NCBI GenBank assembly: GCA_002405875.1
Contig: DHMR01000032.1
Location: 1-7,722 of the forward strand
Direction of reading: 5' to 3'
Source of the DNA: a bacterium UBA4637
Lineage (GTDB): Bacteria; Bacteroidota; Bacteroidia; Bacteroidales; Bacteroidaceae
DNA: 7,722 nt
Part shown: positions 1 through 6,298 of the stretch, piece by piece
Layout: every line of letters begins with the position of its first letter
Numbering within the stretch: position 1 is the first letter of the stretch
Made by a program: the position numbers and the translations under genes
The notes under the pieces: model-generated
What the model was told of the DNA's origin: nothing
The model's input: the letters and a program-made list of their open reading frames with translations, nothing else
Databases searched by the model: none

Positions 1-73
1 GATTTAGGTAAAATATCACCCTTTTTTTATAAAGAAATTGATTCAAAGTACATGGATGCAATTTAGTTCCTCT

Positions 74-565
74 CTATTGGAAATATGAGTCCTTAAATAA
101 ATCGTCAAGTACGACTTTACCTTGGATGCTGGAAGAATATTTGTTTTGTTTGATTCCTCCAGATGCAATTAGTGTTAGGCGCAAGGATTTCTTAGTGCCA
201 GTTACGTCTCGAAAAAGGTTGCGTCGCCCTCTCATCCATTCTATGTAATCTTTCTTTAGCTCATATTGCCCAACAGAATACTTTATTTCGCAAAGGTCTA
301 TGGATTTGTCGTTTCTATCTATTATCAAGTCGATTTGTACCCCATGCTCTTGTGATTTGTACGACCAGGAACATACATCGCAGGCTATGCCACTGATGCC
401 TAATGCTTGTTTGATTTGGTCGACATGTAGTGTACATACTTGTTCAAAGGCATATCCTGCCCAAGAATTTCGTCTGCTATCTGGCATATTGCTCCATGCA
501 TGTTTGTCCATTCCTTGGTAATTCTTTACAAATCGCAAATAGAACAATGTGTATATCTGTTGTTT
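74..565 (-). pseudogene. DUF234-family AAA ATPase, C-terminal remnant
   Basis: This is the C-terminal part of the ATPase family that is common and multi-copy in Prevotella and relatives (N-terminal AAA domain, C-terminal DUF234/PD-(D/E)xK-like domain). The recognisable family pattern begins at IYTLFYLRFV and continues through SWAGYAFEQVC, QIKQALGI, GVQIDLIIDR, LCEIKY and VVLDDLF, ending at a TAG stop at 74-76. The putative nuclease core is present: Glu in YAFE, Asp in QIDL and the E-x-K of CEIK. The whole N-terminal ATPase (Walker A and B) is missing, and there is no room for it before the hairpin at 592-660. The open frame runs upstream to 655, but only by reading through the hairpin, so that start is artificial. 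The first in-frame ATG inside the homologous part is at 509-511 (MDKHAWSN), which would give a 145-residue stand-alone domain. A promoter-like box lies at 571-578. I call it a pseudogene; an expressed domain fragment is the alternative. Confidence 0.75.
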
Positions 566-570
566 GAGGG

Positions 571-578
571 CAAAATTA
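571..578 (-). promoter_or_regulatory. -7 promoter box upstream of the ATPase remnant
   Basis: On the minus strand this reads TAATTTTG, an exact match to the Bacteroidota -7 consensus TAnnTTTG. It sits in the 13-base context TTAGTAATTTTGC, which is identical to the context of the susC promoter box at 1576-1583. No clear TTTG -33 element lies at the right distance, because that position falls inside the hairpin and its T-tract. If active, transcription would start near 565 and the first ATG met would be at 511. Confidence 0.35.
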
Positions 579-580
579 CT

Positions 581-660
581 AAAAAAAAACGAAAACTTGG
601 CGATAGGTGTGCTAAATCTCATAAAAAAACATAGATTTAGCACACCTATCGCCAAGTTTT
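581..660 (-). terminator. Long hairpin terminator after the DUF4294 gene
   Basis: Positions 592-619 and 633-660 form a perfect 28-bp inverted repeat with a 13-nt loop (CATAAAAAAACAT). Read on the minus strand, the stem is followed by CG and then nine T (581-589), the layout of an intrinsic terminator. It lies about 60 nt beyond the stop of the minus-strand gene at 721-1359 and would separate that transcript from the ATPase remnant. The plus-strand side has only a weak T5 run (665-669). The stem is much longer than a typical terminator needs, so a mobile or dispersed repeat origin is also possible. Confidence 0.65.
592..660. repeat. Perfect 28-bp inverted repeat
   Basis: Arms 592-619 and 633-660 are exact reverse complements; the left arm begins AAAACTTGGCGATAGG and the right arm ends CCTATCGCCAAGTTTT. 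Pairing stops at both ends of the arms (G591/G661 outside, C620/T632 inside). There is no transposase nearby. The truncation of the ATPase gene lies within about 30 nt of the left arm. Confidence 0.9.
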
Positions 661-720
661 GCTATTTTTCGAGGAAATTACACCTCTTGGCATACCACCA
701 TTTCTGTACCTTTATATATA

Positions 721-1359
721 TTATATCTGCCCTGCCTCCACTTGTCTCACCACTCTCTCCGTCAATCTATCCACACCATTGGGGTCGTATTTCTTGGTGA
801 GGCTGGCACCGAAAGCCCAGGCGAAGGCTTGGTAGAAGCCTGCCCTTACGGGACCTAAGAAGGCTTGGATGAGTTGGTAAGACGAGGAATTGCACTCACG
901 ATACACCAGTTTGATGCAGAGCTTGCCCTGAGCGTAGGTGAGCTTCTTCATTCTTGGCGTATATTCTTCCTTGATTCCTTTTTCTACCAATTTCATGTGG
1001 GCATCCTTGGCTTTCTTGTTGGGGAGGGTTTCGAGATATTCACCCGTCTCGATGATGATTTTTCTCACCTCCTTGGCGATAGGGAGCACCTTCTTTACAT
1101 TATATACCAAGCGGTTGTAAGCAAGACGCTGCTTGGCATCCTTGAACACAGGCTCTGGATAAACATATACATTGTTGACTTGCACGTATTGTATGCTGTC
1201 GCCTCCTTGCAGCACCTTTCCTACTTTTACCATTGGCTCAAAGGTAGGGCGGTCCATATCGACATCCCTGTCCTCTGGGTTGGTATCGTCGTTTTGTGCC
1301 AAGGTGGGAAGGCTGAGGCTCACCATCATCAACAGGAAAAATAATATCTTGTGTCTCAT
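721..1359 (-). CDS. DUF4294 domain-containing secreted protein
   Basis: A 212-residue protein of the DUF4294 family, which is restricted to Bacteroidota and has no established biochemical function. Residues 1-21 (MRHKILFF...LPTLA, cut before Gln22) form a classical signal peptide, so it acts in the periplasm or outside. An acidic linker follows (about 23-40), then the family core: YVYPEPVFKDAKQRLAYNRL, a helical basic stretch with KEVRKIIIETGEYLETLPNKK, and near the C-terminus the conserved GPVRAGFYQAFAWAFGASL and RLTERVVRQVEAGQI. The frame can be opened nine codons earlier (ATG at 1384-1386). I prefer 1357-1359 because the signal peptide then begins normally, an AGGA lies about 11 nt upstream, and the promoter box at 1401-1408 would leave almost no leader for the earlier start. 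It is transcribed alone, divergently from the PUL, and ends at the hairpin terminator. A link to the PUL is not supported. Confidence 0.88.
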   Translation of the reverse strand: MRHKILFFLLMMVSLSLPTLAQNDDTNPEDRDVDMDRPTFEPMVKVGKVLQGGDSIQYVQVNNVYVYPEPVFKDAKQRLAYNRLVYNVKKVLPIAKEVRKIIIETGEYLETLPNKKAKDAHMKLVEKGIKEEYTPRMKKLTYAQGKLCIKLVYRECNSSSYQLIQAFLGPVRAGFYQAFAWAFGASLTKKYDPNGVDRLTERVVRQVEAGQI

Positions 1360-1400
1360 TGTTTTTGTTCCTAATTTTAGTCTCATTATCTATCGAATGG

Positions 1401-1408
1401 CAAAGTTA
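1401..1408 (-). promoter_or_regulatory. -7 promoter box of the DUF4294 gene
   Basis: The minus strand reads TAACTTTG, an exact TAnnTTTG match. Transcription would start near 1394-1396, about 36 nt before the preferred ATG at 1359. The -33 region shows only an ATTTC-like approximation to TTTG, so the call rests on the -7 box and its position. Confidence 0.55.
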
Positions 1409-1523
1409 CATAAATAATTCGGATGGCGATAGAAATTTCGTCTTTTTTATGAAAAAGGTAGAGGTATTTATACATATTACGGATTTTATTACCCTATATG
1501 TCGATAATGGCAGTGGAATATTG

Positions 1524-1542
1524 TTAAAATTATAAATTTTAA
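1524..1542. promoter_or_regulatory. Palindrome upstream of the susC promoter, possible operator
   Basis: TTAAAATT-ATA-AATTTTAA is a perfect 8-bp inverted repeat with a 3-bp centre. It lies 9 bp upstream of the proposed -33 element, centred about 56 bp before the expected transcription start, where an activator dimer such as the DNA-binding part of a hybrid two-component PUL regulator could bind. It consists only of A and T in an AT-rich spacer, so chance is a real alternative. Confidence 0.3.
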
Positions 1543-1551
1543 GAGAATAAC

Positions 1552-1583
1552 TTGGTAAATATGAGAATTTATTAGTAATTTTG
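1552..1583 (+). promoter_or_regulatory. Putative promoter of the susC operon
   Basis: TAATTTTG at 1576-1583 matches the -7 consensus TAnnTTTG exactly. TTGG at 1552-1555 (CTTGG context) stands 20 bp upstream, close to the TTTG -33 consensus. Transcription would start near 1589, leaving a leader of about 205 nt before the susC ATG at 1794. A box of this primary-sigma type argues against a dedicated ECF sigma factor driving this PUL. Confidence 0.55.
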
Positions 1584-1605
1584 CAACGTTTTTAATCAAA
1601 TAGGT

Positions 1606-1704
1606 ATGAATGCCTGCATCATTTGTGAAAAATTGTACAGACATAAGGCAAAGAGTTGTCGAGCAAAAGAATACGATGATTTTGTCATGCGAAGAGCCAT
1701 GTGA
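1606..1704 (+). CDS. 32-codon small ORF in the susC leader (uncertain)
   Basis: An ATG shortly after the expected susC transcription start opens a 32-residue frame that ends at TGA 1702-1704. It begins MNACIICEKLYRHK and ends DDFVMRRAM. It is basic, has no membrane segment, and contains three cysteines including a C-x2-C pair. No good Shine-Dalgarno precedes it, but neither does one precede susC. A short hairpin (AGGTA/TGCCT with one G-U pair, 1602-1615) would cover its start. It ends about 90 nt before susC and spans the interval between the two opposed promoters. I recognise no family; it may be a chance ORF. Confidence 0.2.
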   Translation: MNACIICEKLYRHKAKSCRAKEYDDFVMRRAM

Positions 1705-1709
1705 GATGT

Positions 1710-1739
1710 CAAACTTAGCATGTCATTGCTTTTACCAAA
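1710..1739 (-). promoter_or_regulatory. Leftward promoter inside the susC leader (possible antisense RNA)
   Basis: On the minus strand TTTG (1736-1739) is followed after 18 bp by TAAGTTTG (1710-1717), an exact match to both Bacteroidota promoter boxes, TTTG and TAnnTTTG. Transcription would start near 1703-1705 and run leftward across the susC leader. Cis-antisense RNAs over the leader region of susC homologues are known in Bacteroides PULs (DonS type). No clear terminator for this RNA is visible before 1590, so its length is unknown. Confidence 0.45.
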
Positions 1740-1793
1740 CGAGAAAAAAATAAGTATTAATCATTTTATAAACAACATTTGAAACAAACAAGG

Positions 1794-4730
1794 ATGAGAA
1801 GATTTTCATTATTGCTTGTCTCTCTGATTGTGTTGACTATCCAAACAGCTTTGGCGCAGAACTTCCGCGTCAAGGGAACTATCGTGTCTGCTGAAGATAA
1901 CGAACCGCTGATTGGTGCAACTATCCTTCAAGAGGGAACAACGAATGGTGTGGTGACCGATGTTGACGGCAACTATACCATTGAAGTGAAAGGTGCTTCC
2001 AAAGCCACGCTGGTCATCTCGTATGTCGGCATGGTTACACAGAAGCATCCTGTCAATGCACAGACGAACACATTGAATGTGACGCTCGCTTCCGACTCCA
2101 AGGTAATGGACGAGGTGGTGGTAGTGGCCTATGGTGTTCGTAAGAAAGGAACCATCGCCGGTTCCGTATCTTCAGTGAAAGCTGAGAAGATCGAGAATGT
2201 CCCAGCCGCCAGCTTCGACCAGGCTTTGCAGGGACAGAGTACGGGTTTGCAGGTCATCAGCTCTTCTGGTGAACCAAGCAAGGCTGCTACTTTCCAGATT
2301 CGTGGTACGAACTCCATCAACTCGGGTAAGTCGCCACTCTTCATCTTGGATGGTGTGCCAATCTCTAGCTCGGATTTCAATACGCTTAGTCCTAATGACA
2401 TCGAGTCTATCTCTGTGTTGAAGGATGCTTCCTCTACTTCTATCTATGGTGCCCGTGCGGCAAACGGTGTGGTGGTTATCACATCCAAGCGTGGTCTCGC
2501 CATGGACAAGGCGAAGGTGACTCTTCGTGCGCAGTATGGTTTCTCGCAGTTGGCTCAGAACAACTGGATGATGATGGACACCAACGAGCGCATCCAGTTT
2601 GAGAAGGAAGTGGGATTGGACGCAGGCAAGGACTACAACCTCTTGTCAAAGATAAATGTCAACTGGCTCGACGAGGTGTTCAACGACGCTGCTCCTTTGC
2701 AGAGTTACGAACTCTCTGTCAATCGTGCCACCGACCGCTTGAACTACTATGTATCTGGTGGCTTCTACGACCAGGATGGTATCGCACAGAACTCTACCTT
2801 CCGCCGTTACAATGTCCGCACCAATGCCGATGTCAAGGCGAGCAAGTGGCTCAAGATTGGTACCAACACCATGGCAGCCTATGAGGAGGCTCAGCAGGCA
2901 GACGATGGTAGCTACACCACGGTTACTCCAATCTCTGCTTGCCGTTTCATGCTCCCTTATTGGAACCCATATACATCTGATGGTAAATTGGCGACCCTTG
3001 CCGATGGCAATTGGGCGGGTACGAGCGAGAATCCTATTTACTATATGGAGATGAACCCTATCAAGAATAAAAAGTATAAGGTACTCTCTACCATCTATGC
3101 TGAGATTTATCCTATCGAGAACTTGACCATTCGTACTCAGTTTGGTGCAGACTTCTCTCATTCCACTGCGTTCATGCAGTCGTTGCCAAGCCTTTCCGAC
3201 AACAACGGACAGGGAATTGCAGCTCGCCAGAGCAGCGATATCTTGAACTTGACGGAGACGACCACCGCTAACTATCGTTTCTCATTGAAGGACATCCACT
3301 CTTTCAATGTGATGTTGGGTCAGGAGGCTGTCGATTACCATTCTGAGGGATTCAACGTCTATACCCGTGGTCAGAACAACGATTTGCTTACCAATATTAC
3401 TTCTGGTACACGTGCCAGTCGTTGGGCAGACTCTTCGTCTGATTACTCTTACTTGTCATTTTTCATGCGTGGCGAGTACAACTATAAGGATCTCTATTAC
3501 GCAGACTTCTCTCTTCGTACCGATGCTTCCTCACGATTTGGTAAGGACCATCGTTGGGGTACCTTCTGGTCTTTAGGCTTTATGTATAATGTGAAGCAGA
3601 CCGAATGGCTCAAGAAGTACAAGTGGCTCAGCAATGCACAGGTTGCAGTCAGCACAGGTACTTCTGGTAACTCCGAGATTCCTAACTACTATCACTTGGC
3701 GTTGGTCAAGGGTGATGCCAACTATGACGATACCGCTGGTCTCTACCCTGCCCAGAGCGGTAACGAGGAGTTGGGCTGGGAATCTACCTGGGCTAGCAAC
3801 TTGGCTTTGCGCCTCGGATTCCTTGATAGAATCAACTTCAGCGTGGAGGCTTACTATAAGCGCACTTCCAATATGTTGATGCGTGTGCCGGAGTCTTACA
3901 CTGTGACTGGCGAGGGGTATCGTTGGAAGAACGTGGGTGTGATGAGCAACAAGGGTATCGAGCTCAGCGCCGATGGCGATGTCATCCGTACCAAGGACTT
4001 CACTTGGAATGTGAGTGCCAATGTTTCTTACAACTGCAACCGTTTGAAGGAACTTTACAATGGTGTGACTGAGTATGTGAATTCCACCACAGGTTTGAAG
4101 TATGTGGTAGGTCACTCCGTGAGCGAGTTCTTCTTGAACCGTTATGCCGGTGTCAACCCTGCGAATGGTGAGCAGCTCTGGTACGACAAGGATGGCAACG
4201 TGACCAACGAGTTCCGCGAGAGCGACAAGGTAATGACGGGAAAGACCTATGATGCTCCTTGGATGGGTGGCTTCGGTACCACTTTGCGCTGGAAGGGATT
4301 GCAGTTGGGCGTGCAGTTCAGTTGGATTGGTACACGCTATGTCATCAACAACGACCGTTACTTCGAGGAGAGCGGTGTCACCTTTGGTACTGCTTACAAC
4401 CAGTCCAAGCGTGTGCTTTACGACCGTTGGAAGAACCCAGGCGACATCACCGACATTCCTAAGTGGGGTGAGGTGAACCAGTTGGACGACCGTTATTTGG
4501 AGAATGCAGCGTTCTTGCGCTTGAAGAACCTCAGCCTCTCTTATTCTTTGCCACAGAGCTTGTTGAGCAAGACTCACTTCTTCTCGATGGTAAGAATCTA
4601 TGGTCAGGCACAGAACCTCTTCACCATTACCAACTTCAATGGTCTTGACCCAGAGGTATCATCTAATGTCTATCAGGCACAATACCCAGCGACACGCCAG
4701 TTTACGCTTGGTGTAGAACTGCAATTCTAA
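1794..4730 (+). CDS. SusC/RagA-family TonB-dependent outer-membrane glycan transporter
   Basis: A 978-residue SusC-type transporter that imports oligosaccharides across the outer membrane using TonB energy, with SusD as its lid. Residues 1-21 (MRRFSLLLVS...ALA, cut before Gln22) are a signal peptide. About 24-98 is the CarboxypepD-reg-like domain typical of SusC (GTIVSAEDNEPLIGATILQ, VTDVDGNY). The MDEVVVVAYG segment (105-114) precedes the plug (about 115-233). The SusC/RagA signature LKDASSTSIYGARAANGVVV spans 209-228. The 22-stranded barrel fills the rest and ends in FTLGVELQF, whose terminal Phe suits BAM insertion. Length is normal and the frame is intact. The start is the ATG at 1794; an earlier in-frame TTG at 1779 would only add five residues before the signal peptide. 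There is no separated Shine-Dalgarno, only an A-rich stretch. susD follows 21 bp after the stop, surely in one operon. Substrate cannot be read from the sequence. Confidence 0.97.
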   Translation: MRRFSLLLVSLIVLTIQTALAQNFRVKGTIVSAEDNEPLIGATILQEGTTNGVVTDVDGNYTIEVKGASKATLVISYVGMVTQKHPVNAQTNTLNVTLASDSKVMDEVVVVAYGVRKKGTIAGSVSSVKAEKIENVPAASFDQALQGQSTGLQVISSSGEPSKAATFQIRGTNSINSGKSPLFILDGVPISSSDFNTLSPNDIESISVLKDASSTSIYGARAANGVVVITSKRGLAMDKAKVTLRAQYGFSQLAQNNWMMMDTNERIQFEKEVGLDAGKDYNLLSKINVNWLDEVFNDAAPLQSYELSVNRATDRLNYYVSGGFYDQDGIAQNSTFRRYNVRTNADVKASKWLKIGTNTMAAYEEAQQADDGSYTTVTPISACRFMLPYWNPYTSDGKLATLADGNWAGTSENPIYYMEMNPIKNKKYKVLSTIYAEIYPIENLTIRTQFGADFSHSTAFMQSLPSLSDNNGQGIAARQSSDILNLTETTTANYRFSLKDIHSFNVMLGQEAVDYHSEGFNVYTRGQNNDLLTNITSGTRASRWADSSSDYSYLSFFMRGEYNYKDLYYADFSLRTDASSRFGKDHRWGTFWSLGFMYNVKQTEWLKKYKWLSNAQVAVSTGTSGNSEIPNYYHLALVKGDANYDDTAGLYPAQSGNEELGWESTWASNLALRLGFLDRINFSVEAYYKRTSNMLMRVPESYTVTGEGYRWKNVGVMSNKGIELSADGDVIRTKDFTWNVSANVSYNCNRLKELYNGVTEYVNSTTGLKYVVGHSVSEFFLNRYAGVNPANGEQLWYDKDGNVTNEFRESDKVMTGKTYDAPWMGGFGTTLRWKGLQLGVQFSWIGTRYVINNDRYFEESGVTFGTAYNQSKRVLYDRWKNPGDITDIPKWGEVNQLDDRYLENAAFLRLKNLSLSYSLPQSLLSKTHFFSMVRIYGQAQNLFTITNFNGLDPEVSSNVYQAQYPATRQFTLGVELQF

Positions 4731-4736
4731 ACAAGA

Positions 4737-4742
4737 AAGGAG
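4737..4742 (+). promoter_or_regulatory. Shine-Dalgarno of susD
   Basis: AAGGAG lies 9 nt before the ATG at 4752. Strong Shine-Dalgarno sites are uncommon in Bacteroidota, and this one fixes the susD start. Confidence 0.6.
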
Positions 4743-4751
4743 ATTAAACAA

Positions 4752-6278
4752 ATGAATATCAAAAATATAAAGACATATATCCTGTCGGGTATCTTGGCGT
4801 TGTCCTTGTCTTCCTGTCTTGATAAGTATCCAGAGGATTCCATCCAGATGGATAAAGCGATCAATACGGTGGATGACGTGGATAAGTTGGTCTATGGTAT
4901 CTATGACAGTTTCAAGAGCAGTGCCTTGTACTCGGGCAATCTGACGCTGCTTCCTGACTTGCAGGCAGATTTCGTGTATTGCGTGAAGGGCAACTCCAAT
5001 GCCTACGGAGACATCTACCGTTGGAAGGACATCAAATCGACCAATACTGATATCGAGGCTGTATATGCCGACCTTTACGATGTCATCAACCGCTGCAACT
5101 ACTTGTTGGACAATGTGGATAAGGTAAAGGCTAACACCAATAGTGACAGCGAGTTGGATAAGCTCGACCAGTACCAGGGCGAGGCTTATTTCGCTCGTGC
5201 CTTGGCTTATTCAGAGTTGATCAAGTGCTTCTGCAAGGCATACGATAGCGACGAGCAGGCAGAGAATGAGCTGGGCGTGGTTCTCACGGAGCACTACATG
5301 GGCAATGAAACTCAGAAGCGTGCGACCTTGAAGGCTTCTTATGATTTCGTGTTGCGTGACCTCGATAAGGCAGCCGAACTGTTGAAGTTGGACGACGATT
5401 TCTCGGGTAGTCTCTACAATGAGATTTATTTCAATGAATACACCGTTCATGCCTTGCGTGCGCGCGTATCCTTATATATGCACCGCTATGACGATGCCAT
5501 CAAGTATGCCACCAAGGTAATCAGCAGCAAGTACTATACATTGGAGAAAGCTTCTTCCAATACCTATTCCAATACTTACAACGACTATCAGTATATTTGG
5601 AAGTATGGCGATTCTCGCGAGGCTATCTGGAAGGTGGGCTTTACCATCAATAGCTATGGCGGTGCCCTCGGTACCATCTTCGACAACTACAACTATGTAA
5701 CTTATCGTCCGGACTATGTGCCAGAGACTTGGGTCATCAACTCATACGACAGCAACGACCTTCGTGCCTCAGCCATTTTTACCACCCGCACCACAGGTTA
5801 CTCTCATGGTTTGCAGTGGCCATTGCTCAGTAAGTACTTCGGCGATGCCACCTTCTTGAATAGCAACATCTTGCATGTACATCAGCCAATGGTGCTTCGT
5901 CTTTCCGAGCAGTACTTGATTCGTGCCGAGGCGTATGTGGGCAAGAAGGATTACAGCAAGGCTGGCAAGGACATCGCAGCCATCCGTACCGCTCGCTACT
6001 CTTCGTTCGGCGGTGGAGTTTCCATGAACGAGGACAACGCCATGGACATCATTGAGGCAGAGCGTGTGAAGGAACTCTACATGGAGGGCTTCCGCCTGAA
6101 CGACCTCAAGCGTTGGCACAAGGGCTTCGAGCGCAAGGCTTCCGACCAGCCAGCAGCCAACTTCGTACAGAGCAGCCTGAAGGTGGAGAAGGATGATCCT
6201 CTCTTCGTATGGCCTATCCCACAACATGAGTTGGAGGCTCCAGGTTCTGAAATCGAGCCTAATGAAAGTAATAAATAA
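4752..6278 (+). CDS. SusD/RagB-family glycan-binding lipoprotein
   Basis: A 508-residue SusD-type surface lipoprotein, the substrate-binding lid of the adjacent SusC transporter. The signal peptide ends in the lipobox LSSC with Cys22 as the lipidated residue, followed by LDKYPEDS, the usual start of mature SusD proteins. The N-terminal half is the helical TPR-like SusD fold, including ADLYDVINRCNYLLDN and QGEAYFARALAYSELIKCF. The C-terminal half is the SusD_RagB domain, with LRLSEQYLIRAEAYVGKKDY and the hallmark LYMEGFRLNDLKRW near residues 440-455, and a typical end with VWPIPQHEL. Length is normal for the family. Its TAA overlaps an ATG (TAATG, 6276-6280), but the next gene more likely starts at 6299. 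Co-transcribed with susC. Confidence 0.97.
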   Translation: MNIKNIKTYILSGILALSLSSCLDKYPEDSIQMDKAINTVDDVDKLVYGIYDSFKSSALYSGNLTLLPDLQADFVYCVKGNSNAYGDIYRWKDIKSTNTDIEAVYADLYDVINRCNYLLDNVDKVKANTNSDSELDKLDQYQGEAYFARALAYSELIKCFCKAYDSDEQAENELGVVLTEHYMGNETQKRATLKASYDFVLRDLDKAAELLKLDDDFSGSLYNEIYFNEYTVHALRARVSLYMHRYDDAIKYATKVISSKYYTLEKASSNTYSNTYNDYQYIWKYGDSREAIWKVGFTINSYGGALGTIFDNYNYVTYRPDYVPETWVINSYDSNDLRASAIFTTRTTGYSHGLQWPLLSKYFGDATFLNSNILHVHQPMVLRLSEQYLIRAEAYVGKKDYSKAGKDIAAIRTARYSSFGGGVSMNEDNAMDIIEAERVKELYMEGFRLNDLKRWHKGFERKASDQPAANFVQSSLKVEKDDPLFVWPIPQHELEAPGSEIEPNESNK

Positions 6279-6286
6279 TGAACAAT

Positions 6287-6292
6287 AAGGAG
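6287..6292 (+). promoter_or_regulatory. Shine-Dalgarno deciding the start of the third PUL gene
   Basis: AAGGAG stands 6 nt before the ATG at 6299. It supports that ATG over the one at 6278 that overlaps the susD stop, and the signal peptide is also well formed only from 6299. Confidence 0.6.
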
Positions 6293-6298
6293 ACGATT

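Larger units (their letters stand above)
1360..1793. other. Divergent intergenic region and susC leader
   Basis: This 434-bp stretch between the divergent DUF4294 and susC genes has no full-size gene. From left to right it holds the DUF4294 promoter (1401-1408), an AT-only palindrome (1524-1542), the putative susC promoter (1552-1583), a leader of about 200 nt with a 32-codon ORF (1606-1704), and a leftward promoter motif (1710-1739). The long leader and the extra signals make it the most likely regulatory centre of the PUL. A minor 6-bp hairpin (1442-1457) looks insignificant. Confidence 0.7.

Noticed and set aside
1..73. Possible gene or terminator beyond the ATPase remnant
   Set aside because: No open frame of useful length, no hairpin and no exact promoter box; nothing can be supported there.
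512..655. Extension of the ATPase fragment to an ATG at 655
   Set aside because: This stretch translates the inverted repeat and its T-tract; only the part from about 565 downward resembles the family.
440..800. Small plus-strand ORFs running across the hairpin
   Set aside because: They overlap the ATPase remnant, the inverted repeat and the DUF4294 end in other frames, and have no family features.
1360..1386. Earlier ATG for the DUF4294 gene
   Set aside because: It puts a nine-residue extension before a standard signal peptide and would leave almost no leader after the promoter box at 1401-1408.
1779..1793. TTG start for susC
   Set aside because: The ATG at 1794 gives a normal signal peptide; the TTG adds five residues with no support.
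3573..4577. Minus-strand ORF of 334 codons opposite susC
   Set aside because: It lies wholly inside the SusC barrel region and its translation resembles no protein family; a shadow of the real frame.
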